From positions 248,001 through 312,000 of the forward strand of contig DFBJ01000013.1 of assembly GCA_002366565.1 (NCBI GenBank): DNA of 64,000 nucleotides, read 5' to 3'. The notes beneath the pieces were generated by a model, which did no database searches, was not told the DNA's origin, and saw only the letters and a program-made list of their open reading frames with translations. The translations under genes were made by a program, and so were the position numbers. Below, piece after piece: positions 25,986-33,866 of this stretch; position 1 is the stretch's first letter; the number at the start of each line of letters is the position of its first letter. The DNA is from Bacteriovoracaceae bacterium UBA3083. Its GTDB lineage: Bacteria > Bdellovibrionota > Bacteriovoracia > Bacteriovoracales > Bacteriovoracaceae.

Positions 25986-28680
25986 CTCTAAAGCTATCAA
26001 GCCTAACACTAGACTGCTCTAAAATTAAAAGAAGTTCATTTCTCTTCATTTCTAGCCACTGTAACTCTTCATCTTTAACTGCAGAGTTAATAGTTTTTAG
26101 ATAAGTTAATCTGGCCACATCACTTGATATAGATTGTATTAAATTATCTTTGAAGTTTTCTTTTTCAGTTAATGCAATTTCTGAGGCAATTTCATTTGCA
26201 GAGTTTATAATTTTAGAAACACCTGCTTTTGGAAATTTTGAAACCTTAACTACATCTTCTTTATTTGCACCAGTAACTTTAGAGTCTAGAAACCCTTTAT
26301 CCCACTTCGCTGAAAAGTCTTCGCCTTTATTATCAAGTAAAACTCTAATAATTTTAGGAGGAAAGTACTTACTAGATTCAAGTTCCTGATTATGAACTGT
26401 TTCAAATATAAAAAAGAATTCAAAGAATATTTTATTCCCTTTAGATTCTCTTCTTTTTGCAACACTATATGAACCAAGGCTTTCACTAATTATAAGATCA
26501 CTAATCCCTTGAACCATAGGATGATCCCAAGTAAGGAAACCAAACTCTTCTCTTTCTAGGGCCATCAAACGATTAAAAGTATATGTTTTTCCTTCTTTAT
26601 CTAGTTCTGGAAAATGAGGAAGTAACATATTATCAGTTGGTCTTAAGAAGAGAGTGTCTTCATTAATATCATCTGAATCAACTCCCAAGTGATGAAATAC
26701 AGAATCTAAATAATTACGAAGTTCTCTTGAATTATCTATTTCTCTTATTTCAGATCTAATCTTAAATGCAACACTTTCTTTATATGAGTTTTTTTCGATT
26801 AGAACGTCACGCCCTTCTTCTAACTCTTTTGTTACAAGCTTATACTCTTTCTGAGTATTTGAGATTAGCTCTTCAATATCTACATTCTCAATATCTTCAA
26901 CACTATCTTTATACTTTCTAAATAAAGTTCCACCACATTTTGCAGAGTCAGTAAACGCGTTGAAGCCTTCTTGGTACCATCTAAAAAGTAGATGCTCACT
27001 CGAATTTTCAACAAGTGGTACATGAATTTGAATATCTCTTTTTTGACCTATTCTATCGAGACGTCCGATTCTTTGTTCAAGGTAATCAGGATTAGATGGA
27101 AGATCGAATAGAATTAAATTAGAAGCGAACTCAAAGTTACGTCCCTCTGAACCAATCTCAGTACAAAGTAGTATTTGTGCTCCTTGAGGCTCAGCAAAGT
27201 AAGCGGCCTGTCGATCTCTTGCCATTAAAGTTAAATCAGAATGAAAAACAGCAGTATTTGTGGAAGTAGCATTCTCTCTAATAAACTTTTCTAATGCTAG
27301 TACTTTTGATTTTGACTTACATATCAGTAATGCTTTATCACCTTTTAAATCTTCAAGTTTCTCCAGTAGCCAAAAAGCTTTTGATCTAAAGATGTTTACG
27401 TCTAAGTTATCAGTCTTAGCATCTAAATCAATAATAGCTTCTTGAAGAATTCTCTTTGGAAAGAAGTCAAATACTTCTCTCATTCTCTCTCTTGTATTTC
27501 TAATATAGATACGACCTGTACCATGTCTATCTAAGAGATCTGTTATGATTTCTTCTTTATTTTTAGAAGCATCAATATCAACAGAGGCTAAGAGTTCCTT
27601 CTCTTCAGCATCTAATTCTGTATCCGCCTCAATCTTTCTAACAATACTGGCAAAGTGTTCAAAACCTTCATGCTCTTTTACAAAGTCCATGTATGAAAAG
27701 AATCTATCAGGATCTAATATTTTTAAACGACTGAAGTGACCTTCAAGACCGAGTTGCTCAGGAGTTGCTGTAAGTAAAAGAACACCATTTATACGAGAGG
27801 CAAGTCCCTCTACTAAATCATACTCAATAGATGACTTCTCTTGAGTCCACTTTAAGTGATGGGCCTCATCAACAACGAGCATATCAAAATCGGCTTGATC
27901 TAGAAGCTCTCTTGCTTTTTCTGCACCTTTTAATAATCCAAGAGAGACAATGATATTTTCACTATCTAAGAATGGATTAGTCCCTGCTATAAGTTCTGTT
28001 TCTTGATTTACAACAGTAAAAGAGAGTGCGAACTTTCTATGTAGCTCAATGAACCATTGAAATACTAATGAGTCAGGTACAACGATCAGTATTCTCTGCG
28101 CTCTTTTAGTAATAAGCATCTGATGAATAATCATAGCTGCTTCGATAGTTTTCCCAAGCCCTACCTCATCAGCAAGAAGAACTCTTGGAATTGGCCTATT
28201 AAAAACTTCTTTTGCGACATAGAGCTGGTGAGGAATTAAACTCACTCTTGGTCCTAGGAGTCCCTTAACCTCTAATGCGCTATATTCATTTTTATATTTG
28301 ATTGTTTCATATCTAAGTTGGAAATGTTCGTGAGGATCACATAAACCATTGAAGAGCTTATCTTCTGGTTTATTAAATGACATTAAATCACTCAGGTCTA
28401 ATTCTGAAATAATTCTTTCACCAGACAGGTAAAATGCTAGACCATCTTGTTCCGTAACTTTATCTACAATTAGTTTCTCACCCTCATCTATTAGAATTTC
28501 ATCCCCTTCAGAGAATAGTACTCTCTTGATTGGGCATGTCTTAATTCCATAGTTTCTCTCAACACCACTGGCGGAGAATATGATAGAGACGGTCTTATCA
28601 GTTAGCTTGTTTAGTATACCTAAGCCCAGCTCAGGTTCTGCTTCACTGATCCATCTTTGACCAATTGTAAATTTACTCAT
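25975..28680 (-). CDS. rapA: RNA polymerase-associated protein RapA (SWI2/SNF2 ATPase)
   Basis: An ATP-driven translocase that recycles stalled RNA polymerase. The 901-residue protein tracks E. coli RapA from end to end: TIGQRWISEAEPELGLG at the start (Tudor-like N-domains), SLIPHQLYVA, Walker A ADEVGLGKTIEA, DEAH box VVDEAHHLKW, LLTATPEQLGLEGHF, GSEGRNFEFASNL, QRIGRLDRIGQ, and the RapA-specific C-terminal parts (LLPHFPELDKEG, YFPPKIIRVLLDNKG). It lies 18 bases after a small membrane-protein gene and is probably the last gene of the parA operon. Confidence 0.95.
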   Translation of the reverse strand: MSKFTIGQRWISEAEPELGLGILNKLTDKTVSIIFSASGVERNYGIKTCPIKRVLFSEGDEILIDEGEKLIVDKVTEQDGLAFYLSGERIISELDLSDLMSFNKPEDKLFNGLCDPHEHFQLRYETIKYKNEYSALEVKGLLGPRVSLIPHQLYVAKEVFNRPIPRVLLADEVGLGKTIEAAMIIHQMLITKRAQRILIVVPDSLVFQWFIELHRKFALSFTVVNQETELIAGTNPFLDSENIIVSLGLLKGAEKARELLDQADFDMLVVDEAHHLKWTQEKSSIEYDLVEGLASRINGVLLLTATPEQLGLEGHFSRLKILDPDRFFSYMDFVKEHEGFEHFASIVRKIEADTELDAEEKELLASVDIDASKNKEEIITDLLDRHGTGRIYIRNTRERMREVFDFFPKRILQEAIIDLDAKTDNLDVNIFRSKAFWLLEKLEDLKGDKALLICKSKSKVLALEKFIRENATSTNTAVFHSDLTLMARDRQAAYFAEPQGAQILLCTEIGSEGRNFEFASNLILFDLPSNPDYLEQRIGRLDRIGQKRDIQIHVPLVENSSEHLLFRWYQEGFNAFTDSAKCGGTLFRKYKDSVEDIENVDIEELISNTQKEYKLVTKELEEGRDVLIEKNSYKESVAFKIRSEIREIDNSRELRNYLDSVFHHLGVDSDDINEDTLFLRPTDNMLLPHFPELDKEGKTYTFNRLMALEREEFGFLTWDHPMVQGISDLIISESLGSYSVAKRRESKGNKIFFEFFFIFETVHNQELESSKYFPPKIIRVLLDNKGEDFSAKWDKGFLDSKVTGANKEDVVKVSKFPKAGVSKIINSANEIASEIALTEKENFKDNLIQSISSDVARLTYLKTINSAVKDEELQWLEMKRNELLLILEQSSVRLDSFRVIL

Positions 28681-28698
28681 TTATTTTGTTCCTAGAAT

Positions 28699-28857
28699 TT
28701 AATTTCCGAGACCATAGAACAGTAATCCACATGCTGCAATAATCATTGCATAAAGAATGTAAAGATTCGTCTTTCCCCTCTTAAGGTCTGAAGCTGTCAC
28801 TTTATTAGATAAAGGTTTTTTATGTACTTTTGGCTTTCTTACTTTATTCTTACCCAT
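28699..28857 (-). CDS. Small single-pass membrane protein (52 residues)
   Basis: A short frame with a very strong ribosome site, GGGAGG four to five bases before ATG 28857. The product starts basic (MGKNKVRKPKVHKKPLSNK), then has one hydrophobic helix (LYILYAMIIAACGLLFYGLG) and ends GN. An N-in or basic-side-in topology is expected. It lies 18 bases from each neighbour in the parA-rapA run, which argues for a real gene. I know no family for it. Confidence 0.7.
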   Translation of the reverse strand: MGKNKVRKPKVHKKPLSNKVTASDLKRGKTNLYILYAMIIAACGLLFYGLGN

Positions 28858-28875
28858 ATTTTCCTCCCAAACCTA

Positions 28876-29241
28876 CTAAGATTTGAACATTTCCTTAAAG
28901 AAGGAAATAACGCCTGGCTTAGTATTAATTTTCTTCATCTCTGAAGAAAGCTCTTTGATTTCTTGATCTAATTGAATTTGCTTATTATCAACAAAGTTAT
29001 CCCAATCTCTAGCTTTTTCTACTTCTACAAAGCCATCTCTGAGTTTGTTGACGAGTTCATTATTTTCCTGAACTTTACGCCTAGCGTTCTTCACTGCTTC
29101 TCTAGCAGATATTGTCCTAGTTTGTGCACCAAGTTTATCGAATGTTTCCCAAGGTCTAAGAACTCTCTGCTCCTCTACTTCCATAGACTTTGCTTTAGTT
29201 GCCTTATTCTTTGCAGTTACATCATTTAGACTTAGCGCCAT
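28876..29241 (-). CDS. Coiled-coil protein linked to ParA-like ATPase
   Basis: A 121-residue soluble protein, highly charged, with heptad-like helices (AREAVKNARRKVQENNELVNKL region and IQLDQEIKELSSEMKK) and a short conserved-looking tail (PGVISFFKEMFKS). Its start overlaps the end of the ParA-like gene by 10 bases, so it is translationally coupled and a good candidate partner of that ATPase in the position where parB would be expected. It does not resemble ParB. No family recognised. Confidence 0.7.
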   Translation of the reverse strand: MALSLNDVTAKNKATKAKSMEVEEQRVLRPWETFDKLGAQTRTISAREAVKNARRKVQENNELVNKLRDGFVEVEKARDWDNFVDNKQIQLDQEIKELSSEMKKINTKPGVISFFKEMFKS

Positions 29242-30326
29242 ACTTGTTCCTGGGCCGAAGTATTTTGTATTCTATGAGTATGGTGAGCAAATTGCTCCGT
29301 ATCATCTTTATCAATCAAATTTTCAATTCTCTCATGAACCTCAACAAGGACAGAAGTCATTTCATCAGCAACATTCTTTCCAGGGCAATGTTCAATTAAT
29401 GATTTGTTCATCGCTGTTGCTTCTTCACCAGAAACACTTTCTCTAATGGCTCCAGAAATACATCCGTCGACATTTCCTCTATACCACTCAAGAATATCCT
29501 GGCTCAATTTTCTATTTAAGCTATATTTTGTAGGAACAAAAATTGACTCAAAGTTCATTCTCATTTCGGCCTTAAATTCCTCTAAGAATGTTGAGAATAC
29601 TTTAAAGTTTCTAAAATTATTTATCTTACACTCTAATGGAGAAACAAGAGCATCACATGCAACAAGGGCATTAGTTGTTAGCTTATTCCAATTAGGTGAA
29701 CAATCCATAATAACTAAATCAAAGTGCTGCTTTAAAGGGTCTACAACCTTTTCTTTTAGCCAGAACTCTCTTCTATTAATATTACTTAGTGAATCATTTA
29801 GAGCTACTAGCTCAGGAGTCTCTGGAATTAAAAATAGATTTTCATTATCTGTAGAAACTATCGTGTCATTTAGTCTTACCGAATTAGAAAATACGTCTGA
29901 TAGACCTTTTGTTCGGTTTAATTTTTCAAGAATATAATTCAAATCACCAGAGTCTTCAATTCCATCATCGAAACCAAGAGCTGTTGTAACATCACCTTGT
30001 ATATCTAGGCCTACAACACATGTTTTAATTCCATGAAGAGCCGCTGTCCTAGCAAGATTTAGAGCTAGCGTACTTTTTAAAACACCACCTTTAGTAGTGA
30101 ATACGCAAATACTTACTGGACGTGAAAACTTTTTAAAAAAACCAATTTTCTCACCAATTAGTGGTAGATCACTTTCTTTAAAGCCTTTTCGGTATAAAGC
30201 TCCTGATCTGTATTTTTCTTGAGCAGGGATAGATCCAGACTCTTCTAGTCTAGCAATCTCTTCCTTGAGCTCTGGACCACCAAATATTGCGGCCACTTTC
30301 TTTAGAGAGTAGTATGTCTCATTCAC
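29232..30326 (-). CDS. ParA/MinD-type ATPase with N-terminal MerR-like segment
   Basis: A 364-residue P-loop ATPase of the ParA family, which position cargo (DNA or protein complexes) by ATP-dependent dimerisation. The deviant Walker A is TTKGGVLKSTLALNLA (about residues 78-93), Walker A' VGLDIQGDVT, and Walker B LVIMDCSPNWN. Residues 1-60 (YSLKKVAAIFG...YRSGALYRKGFKESDL) look like a MerR-type helix-turn-helix. The start is GTG 30326 with AGGA upstream. No ParB gene is adjacent. A consensus promoter lies upstream at 30356-30385. Confidence 0.88.
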   Translation of the reverse strand: MNETYYSLKKVAAIFGGPELKEEIARLEESGSIPAQEKYRSGALYRKGFKESDLPLIGEKIGFFKKFSRPVSICVFTTKGGVLKSTLALNLARTAALHGIKTCVVGLDIQGDVTTALGFDDGIEDSGDLNYILEKLNRTKGLSDVFSNSVRLNDTIVSTDNENLFLIPETPELVALNDSLSNINRREFWLKEKVVDPLKQHFDLVIMDCSPNWNKLTTNALVACDALVSPLECKINNFRNFKVFSTFLEEFKAEMRMNFESIFVPTKYSLNRKLSQDILEWYRGNVDGCISGAIRESVSGEEATAMNKSLIEHCPGKNVADEMTSVLVEVHERIENLIDKDDTEQFAHHTHRIQNTSAQEQVWR

Positions 30327-30355
30327 TCTTATCTTCCTGTTTTGAGTTACTTAAA

Positions 30356-30385
30356 ATTATAGAAAACAAAGGGATAGAGTGTCAA
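30356..30385 (-). promoter_or_regulatory. Consensus sigma-70 promoter for the parA-rapA operon
   Basis: Read on the minus strand: TTGACA (30385-30380), an 18-base spacer, TATAAT (30361-30356). Both hexamers are perfect. Transcription would start near 30349, about 23 bases before the GTG start. Confidence 0.75.
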
Positions 30386-30495
30386 AGATTGTTCAAACTA
30401 ATTCGCTCTGACAAGAAGACGTCGCGTGTCATAGCCAAGAAACTCTCCCCTGTTTGAAAAAGAATTGTTACTATTCTCTACAACTAGGAACTTCT

Positions 30496-31107
30496 ATGCA
30501 CGCATCAGTTATATTTGGCACAATAGTTTGCCTTGCAATTTTTTTTCTAATTGCAAAAATTTTATACAATTTGTTCACCAATTCTCATTTCTTAAAATAT
30601 GAGTTCCCGCAAGGATGGACAAAAAAGATAGAAGAAAGATACCCAATATTCAAAAAGCTTAGCGAAGAAGATCAAATCGGTATTTGTAAAAAATCACAAA
30701 TAATTGTTGCTCAAAGAAAAGTTAAAGGAATTGAAGGCCTAGAAGTAAAAATTAGCCTAAGACTATCGCTCGCTTATGAAATTGCTTTTTTAAACCAATT
30801 AAAGAAAACTGCCAACTTATATAGCAAAATATCTCCTATCAGTGTTTTACCTTTCTCAAAGCATGAGGAATTTAAGAACCGAAATGCTTTCACTCTCTAC
30901 TGGGATGAAGAACTGAACCGATTATATCTAGAAACTCCTGAGAATGAGCTTTTAGAGGGATCGTACTATCTATGGCTTAAGATCGATAAAAGGTTTTCGA
31001 ACTTTAATGATCAAGATCTACTTACAATTCATAAGGAAATTGCATCTGGAAAGTGGCCGTTATCAAATAGTGAAGCCCAGCAAATACTAAACAATAAATT
31101 AATATGA
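30496..31107 (+). CDS. MtfA-like protein lacking the zinc-binding motif
   Basis: About 203 residues. An N-terminal membrane helix (VIFGTIVCLAIFFLIAKILY) is followed by a region resembling the N-terminal part of MtfA/DgsA peptidases: FPQGWTKKIEERYPIFKKL, EEDQIGICKKSQIIVAQRK and GIEGLEVKISLRLSLAYEIAFL. MtfA normally continues to an HExxH...E zinc site; no such motif is present here, so it is a shortened or inactive relative. ATG 30496 with AGGAA 6-7 bases upstream is preferred to an earlier TTG. Function unknown. Confidence 0.65.
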   Translation: MHASVIFGTIVCLAIFFLIAKILYNLFTNSHFLKYEFPQGWTKKIEERYPIFKKLSEEDQIGICKKSQIIVAQRKVKGIEGLEVKISLRLSLAYEIAFLNQLKKTANLYSKISPISVLPFSKHEEFKNRNAFTLYWDEELNRLYLETPENELLEGSYYLWLKIDKRFSNFNDQDLLTIHKEIASGKWPLSNSEAQQILNNKLI

Positions 31108-31139
31108 GCTAAGGCCACTTACGTGATATATTTATAATC

Positions 31140-31652
31140 GTGATAAAGATAAAGTCGAAAGATGGCAACCCCTACATTCTAAGACCATTAACAAAAGATG
31201 ATAAAGTTAATCTAGTCGAAGGTCTAAAAAAGATGTCAGCTGAGTCTATTTACAATAGATTCCACGGTTTCAAAAAAGAATTTAATGAAAAAGAGTTAGC
31301 CTCTCTTACAGACTTAGATGGGGTGAACAGATTTGCCTTTGCTATCATTCAAGTTAAAGAGAACAAAGAATTAGAAGGTGTTGGCATTGCCAGATACCAC
31401 CGCTCTCCTGGCTCTAATAGAGCAGAGTTTGCGATCACTTTAATAGATAGAATACAAGGGCAAGGACTTGCAAAAAAGGTAATCTTAGAGCTTATCAAAG
31501 TTGCAAAAGGGCACGGTATTAAATACTTTGACGGTACCCTTGAAAATACAAATATTAGAATGATCAAATTAATTCATAAACTTGATGGCTTCACTACAAA
31601 GCGTGCCAGCGGAAACCTTCTTGAAATGGAGGGGGACTTATCCTCTTACTAG
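31140..31652 (+). CDS. GNAT-family N-acetyltransferase
   Basis: A 170-residue acetyltransferase of the RimI/acetyl-CoA-synthetase-linked GNAT type. Motifs: RPLTKDDKVNLVEGLKKMS, IYNRFHGFKK, and the acetyl-CoA loop LIDRIQGQGLAKKVILELI, then FDGTLENTNIRMIKLIHKLDGF. It starts with GTG and lacks a clear ribosome site. Its end overlaps the reading frame of the M23 peptidase, which is in the -1 frame relative to it. Substrate unknown. Confidence 0.85.
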   Translation: MIKIKSKDGNPYILRPLTKDDKVNLVEGLKKMSAESIYNRFHGFKKEFNEKELASLTDLDGVNRFAFAIIQVKENKELEGVGIARYHRSPGSNRAEFAITLIDRIQGQGLAKKVILELIKVAKGHGIKYFDGTLENTNIRMIKLIHKLDGFTTKRASGNLLEMEGDLSSY

Positions 31653-32194
31653 CTCTTATATCGAGTATTAGCCTAGCAGCAGAATGTTACTATTCACTCC
31701 CCTATGATCACAATGCTTCCTACAGACTACTACAAACCTGGAATGGAAAATACAGCCATACCGCTCCTCTAGAGTACGGATTAGATTTTGATTTAAAAGT
31801 AGGAACTCCAATTAGGGCAGCTCGAAAAGGCGTTGTATTCAAAGTAAAAAGTGACTCAAACAGATCAGGCATAGAGAAATCATTCATCAAAGATGCAAAT
31901 TACATAAAGATAAAACATAGTGATAACACTTACGCACTCTACGCCCATCTAAAATATCAAGGTATCGTAGTTAAAGAGAATCAAAAAGTTGAAGAGAATG
32001 AGTTAATTGGCTATTCAAGTAACACTGGCTATAGTGACTCCCCTCACTTACACTTCGAAATCTATCAAGAAGATAGAAATAAGTATAAAAGAAGGTCACT
32101 TCCTGTGACCATAGTGACACATAAAGGGCCACTTCTTGGCCTAGAACTTGGAAAAAGCTATAGGGCCGTTAAAAACGATAAGCCTTGCCCATGA
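31640..32194 (+). CDS. M23 (LytM-type) metallopeptidase with no canonical start codon
   Basis: An intact frame, open from 31625 to the TGA at 32192-32194, encodes a signal-like segment (LLLALISSISLAAECYY) and an M23 domain: SHTAPLEYGLDFDL, GTPIRAARKGVVFKV, YIKIKHSDNTYALYAHL and the zinc motif SPHLHFEIYQ. These enzymes cut peptidoglycan cross-links. No ATG, GTG or TTG occurs in frame before the domain. Possible starts are ATC 31640 (GGAGG at 31628-31632, 7 bases away), a -1 slip from the acetyltransferase at its GGGGG run (31631-31635), or a missing base in the assembly there, which would let ATG 31626 read into it. The boundary given is the ATC option. Confidence 0.7.
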   Translation: MLLLALISSISLAAECYYSLPYDHNASYRLLQTWNGKYSHTAPLEYGLDFDLKVGTPIRAARKGVVFKVKSDSNRSGIEKSFIKDANYIKIKHSDNTYALYAHLKYQGIVVKENQKVEENELIGYSSNTGYSDSPHLHFEIYQEDRNKYKRRSLPVTIVTHKGPLLGLELGKSYRAVKNDKPCP

Positions 32195-32319
32195 ACTACA
32201 ACATTTAGTAATCCAAAAGGCAGCGCAACCGAAAAAGTAATAGGAATAAATATTCCCATTCCGATCCCTACTGCAAACGCCATCCATAGCATCTTCAAAA
32301 ACTGAAGAATTGACTTCAT
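32158..32319 (-). CDS. Small membrane protein (53 residues)
   Basis: A short frame with GGAG six bases before ATG 32319. The product MKSILQFLKMLWMAFAVGIG continues as a strongly hydrophobic span (GIFIPITFSVALPFGLLNVVV) and ends HGQGLSFLTAL, so one or two membrane segments are likely. Its last 37 bases overlap the end of the M23 peptidase gene on the other strand. A longer frame on the same strand here (32141-32335) is a shadow without a ribosome site. Confidence 0.5.
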   Translation of the reverse strand: MKSILQFLKMLWMAFAVGIGMGIFIPITFSVALPFGLLNVVVHGQGLSFLTAL

Positions 32320-32416
32320 TAACGACTCCATCCATTAATTAATTTGTTCTATATTTTAATGGTAGTGAAGTTACAATTACTTGTCATTAATACCTTTCTT
32401 AAATAGTATGACATCT

Positions 32417-33145
32417 ATGAGTATAAAATCTATTGATAAAATTGCCGTAATCGGATCAGGATGGCTTGGAAGCCAAGTTTATGATTATTTAAGTATGCTA
32501 GGACTAGATGTTCTAAAGACAAATACTTCTAATAAAACTACTGATCATAATTCTAGAATCTTCTCGTTTCCAACTGATGACTACTCTCCTGTATCTGAAG
32601 CCAGAACATTTATTGTAAATATTCCTCCTTCAAAAATTGAAGAAGATGATATTAAAAAGTTTAGAAATTACTTCAAGGATAGAGATTTTATTTTTATTAG
32701 CAGTACATCAGTATTTGATAAGACTCAAGGTATTGTAAATGAAAACACAGTCCCCACTCCTACAAGTGAAAGAGGTAAGAAGAACTTACGACTTGAAGAA
32801 ATATTTAAAAATGATTGTATTATTCGATGTGGAGGACTGATTGGACCAAATCGACACCCAGTAAAGAGCTTAGCAAATAAGTCGATTGAAGGTGGACACT
32901 ATATTAACCTCATTCATAGTGAAGATGTTATTCAAATAATAAAACTAGCTTTAGAAAAAAAGTTTAGAGGTATTATCCATGCAAGCTACCCTACAAATAT
33001 GACGAAGAAGGAATATTACCAGGAGTATGCAAGAAGAAATAATTTAGATGCTCCACAATTTCTAGAAAGTAAAAACTGTGGATTAAAAGTAGATTCAGTA
33101 ATTTTACAGGAATTGAATTATCAATATCAAAGTGATTTATTTTAA
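32417..33145 (+). CDS. NAD(P)-binding SDR/epimerase-like protein (YeeZ type)
   Basis: About 242 residues of Rossmann fold. The nucleotide loop is IAVIGSGWLGSQVYDYL with the GxGWLG pattern of YeeZ-like epimerase relatives; later segments are FIFISSTSVFD, IIRCGGLIGPNRHP and YINLIHSEDVIQII. There is no obvious YxxxK catalytic pair in the usual place, so the reaction is unknown. Start choice is uncertain: ATG 32417, ATG 32408 or TTG 32381 are in frame and none has a good Shine-Dalgarno. Confidence 0.75.
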   Translation: MSIKSIDKIAVIGSGWLGSQVYDYLSMLGLDVLKTNTSNKTTDHNSRIFSFPTDDYSPVSEARTFIVNIPPSKIEEDDIKKFRNYFKDRDFIFISSTSVFDKTQGIVNENTVPTPTSERGKKNLRLEEIFKNDCIIRCGGLIGPNRHPVKSLANKSIEGGHYINLIHSEDVIQIIKLALEKKFRGIIHASYPTNMTKKEYYQEYARRNNLDAPQFLESKNCGLKVDSVILQELNYQYQSDLF

Positions 33146-33778
33146 GGTAATCATATTTAAGCTTTCAGCATACTTCTCTCTTTTTACAGAACTTTCAGTT
33201 GAGACTTTCTCTATCTTACGAACGATATCTGCAATCCTTTCAAGAGCATCGTTAACTTTATCAAGATCTTCTAACTTTCCAGAGAGTTCGCATTTTTGAA
33301 CATAGCCCATAGCTATCGTTAAGGGGTTATTAATCTCGTGATTATAAGTCACAATCATAGCGTTAGCAGTTTCAAGCTCACTCTTTTGCATATTCTGAAT
33401 GTTAAGGCCCTTGATTGAAAGATGAGTTCTCATCCTTGCTTCTAGAATATCTACATTGATTGGCTTCATGACATAATCATTGGCCCCTAACTTTAAAGCA
33501 GAGACAATATCAGATGTTTCTTTCATAGATGTCGTCATTATAATGGGAAGATCAACTCTAGAATGGGTCTTTCTAATTTCTGCCATAACTTCTAAACCAG
33601 TCATGTCTGGCATAATAATATCTAAAAGAATCAAGTCTATTTTTTTTGGATCACTCTCGACAAGTTTTAAACAGTCTTGAGCACAATGAACAGAAATTGC
33701 TTGAAAACCTCGTTTGATTAGTCTCTTTTCAATTAATTTAGAAGTAATTTCATCGTCATCTACAATAAGGATATTCAA
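33137..33778 (-). CDS. Response regulator receiver fused to a kinase DHp segment (no ATPase domain)
   Basis: About 213 residues. The receiver (1-120) is complete: NILIVDDDE, LILLDIIMPDMTG with the phospho-Asp, MTTSMK and YVMKPIN with the Lys. It is followed by a helix hairpin with an H-box, MIVTYNHEINNPLTIAMGYV, and a second helix (VNDALERIADIVRKIEKVS), then ends without any ATP-binding domain. TTG 33778 is preferred because GGAG lies 6 bases upstream and it starts directly at the receiver; the frame extends to 33805. It may shuttle phosphate or bind a partner. Its end overlaps the SDR-like gene by 9 bases. Confidence 0.82.
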   Translation of the reverse strand: MNILIVDDDEITSKLIEKRLIKRGFQAISVHCAQDCLKLVESDPKKIDLILLDIIMPDMTGLEVMAEIRKTHSRVDLPIIMTTSMKETSDIVSALKLGANDYVMKPINVDILEARMRTHLSIKGLNIQNMQKSELETANAMIVTYNHEINNPLTIAMGYVQKCELSGKLEDLDKVNDALERIADIVRKIEKVSTESSVKREKYAESLNMITLK

Positions 33779-33831
33779 GATAATCTCCAGTCTGAACTTG
33801 GTCAATTATCTCAAACAGAGACTTCTTTAGT

Positions 33832-33853
33832 AAGGGGGAAGTATCTCCCCCTT
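33832..33853 (-). terminator. Hairpin after serS
   Basis: AAGGGGGA (33832-33839) and TCCCCCTT (33846-33853) form an 8-bp stem with a 6-base loop, 13 bases past the serS stop. The T-run on the minus strand is poor, so it may act as a partial terminator or leader structure for the receiver gene below. Confidence 0.5.
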
Positions 33854-33866
33854 TTGAAATTGAATA

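Noticed and set aside
29404..29937. 177-codon plus-strand frame
   Set aside because: Antisense to the ParA-like gene, whose motifs and promoter are convincing.
32141..32335. 64-codon minus-strand frame
   Set aside because: The overlapping frame from ATG 32319 has a correct ribosome site and a coherent membrane segment; this one has neither.
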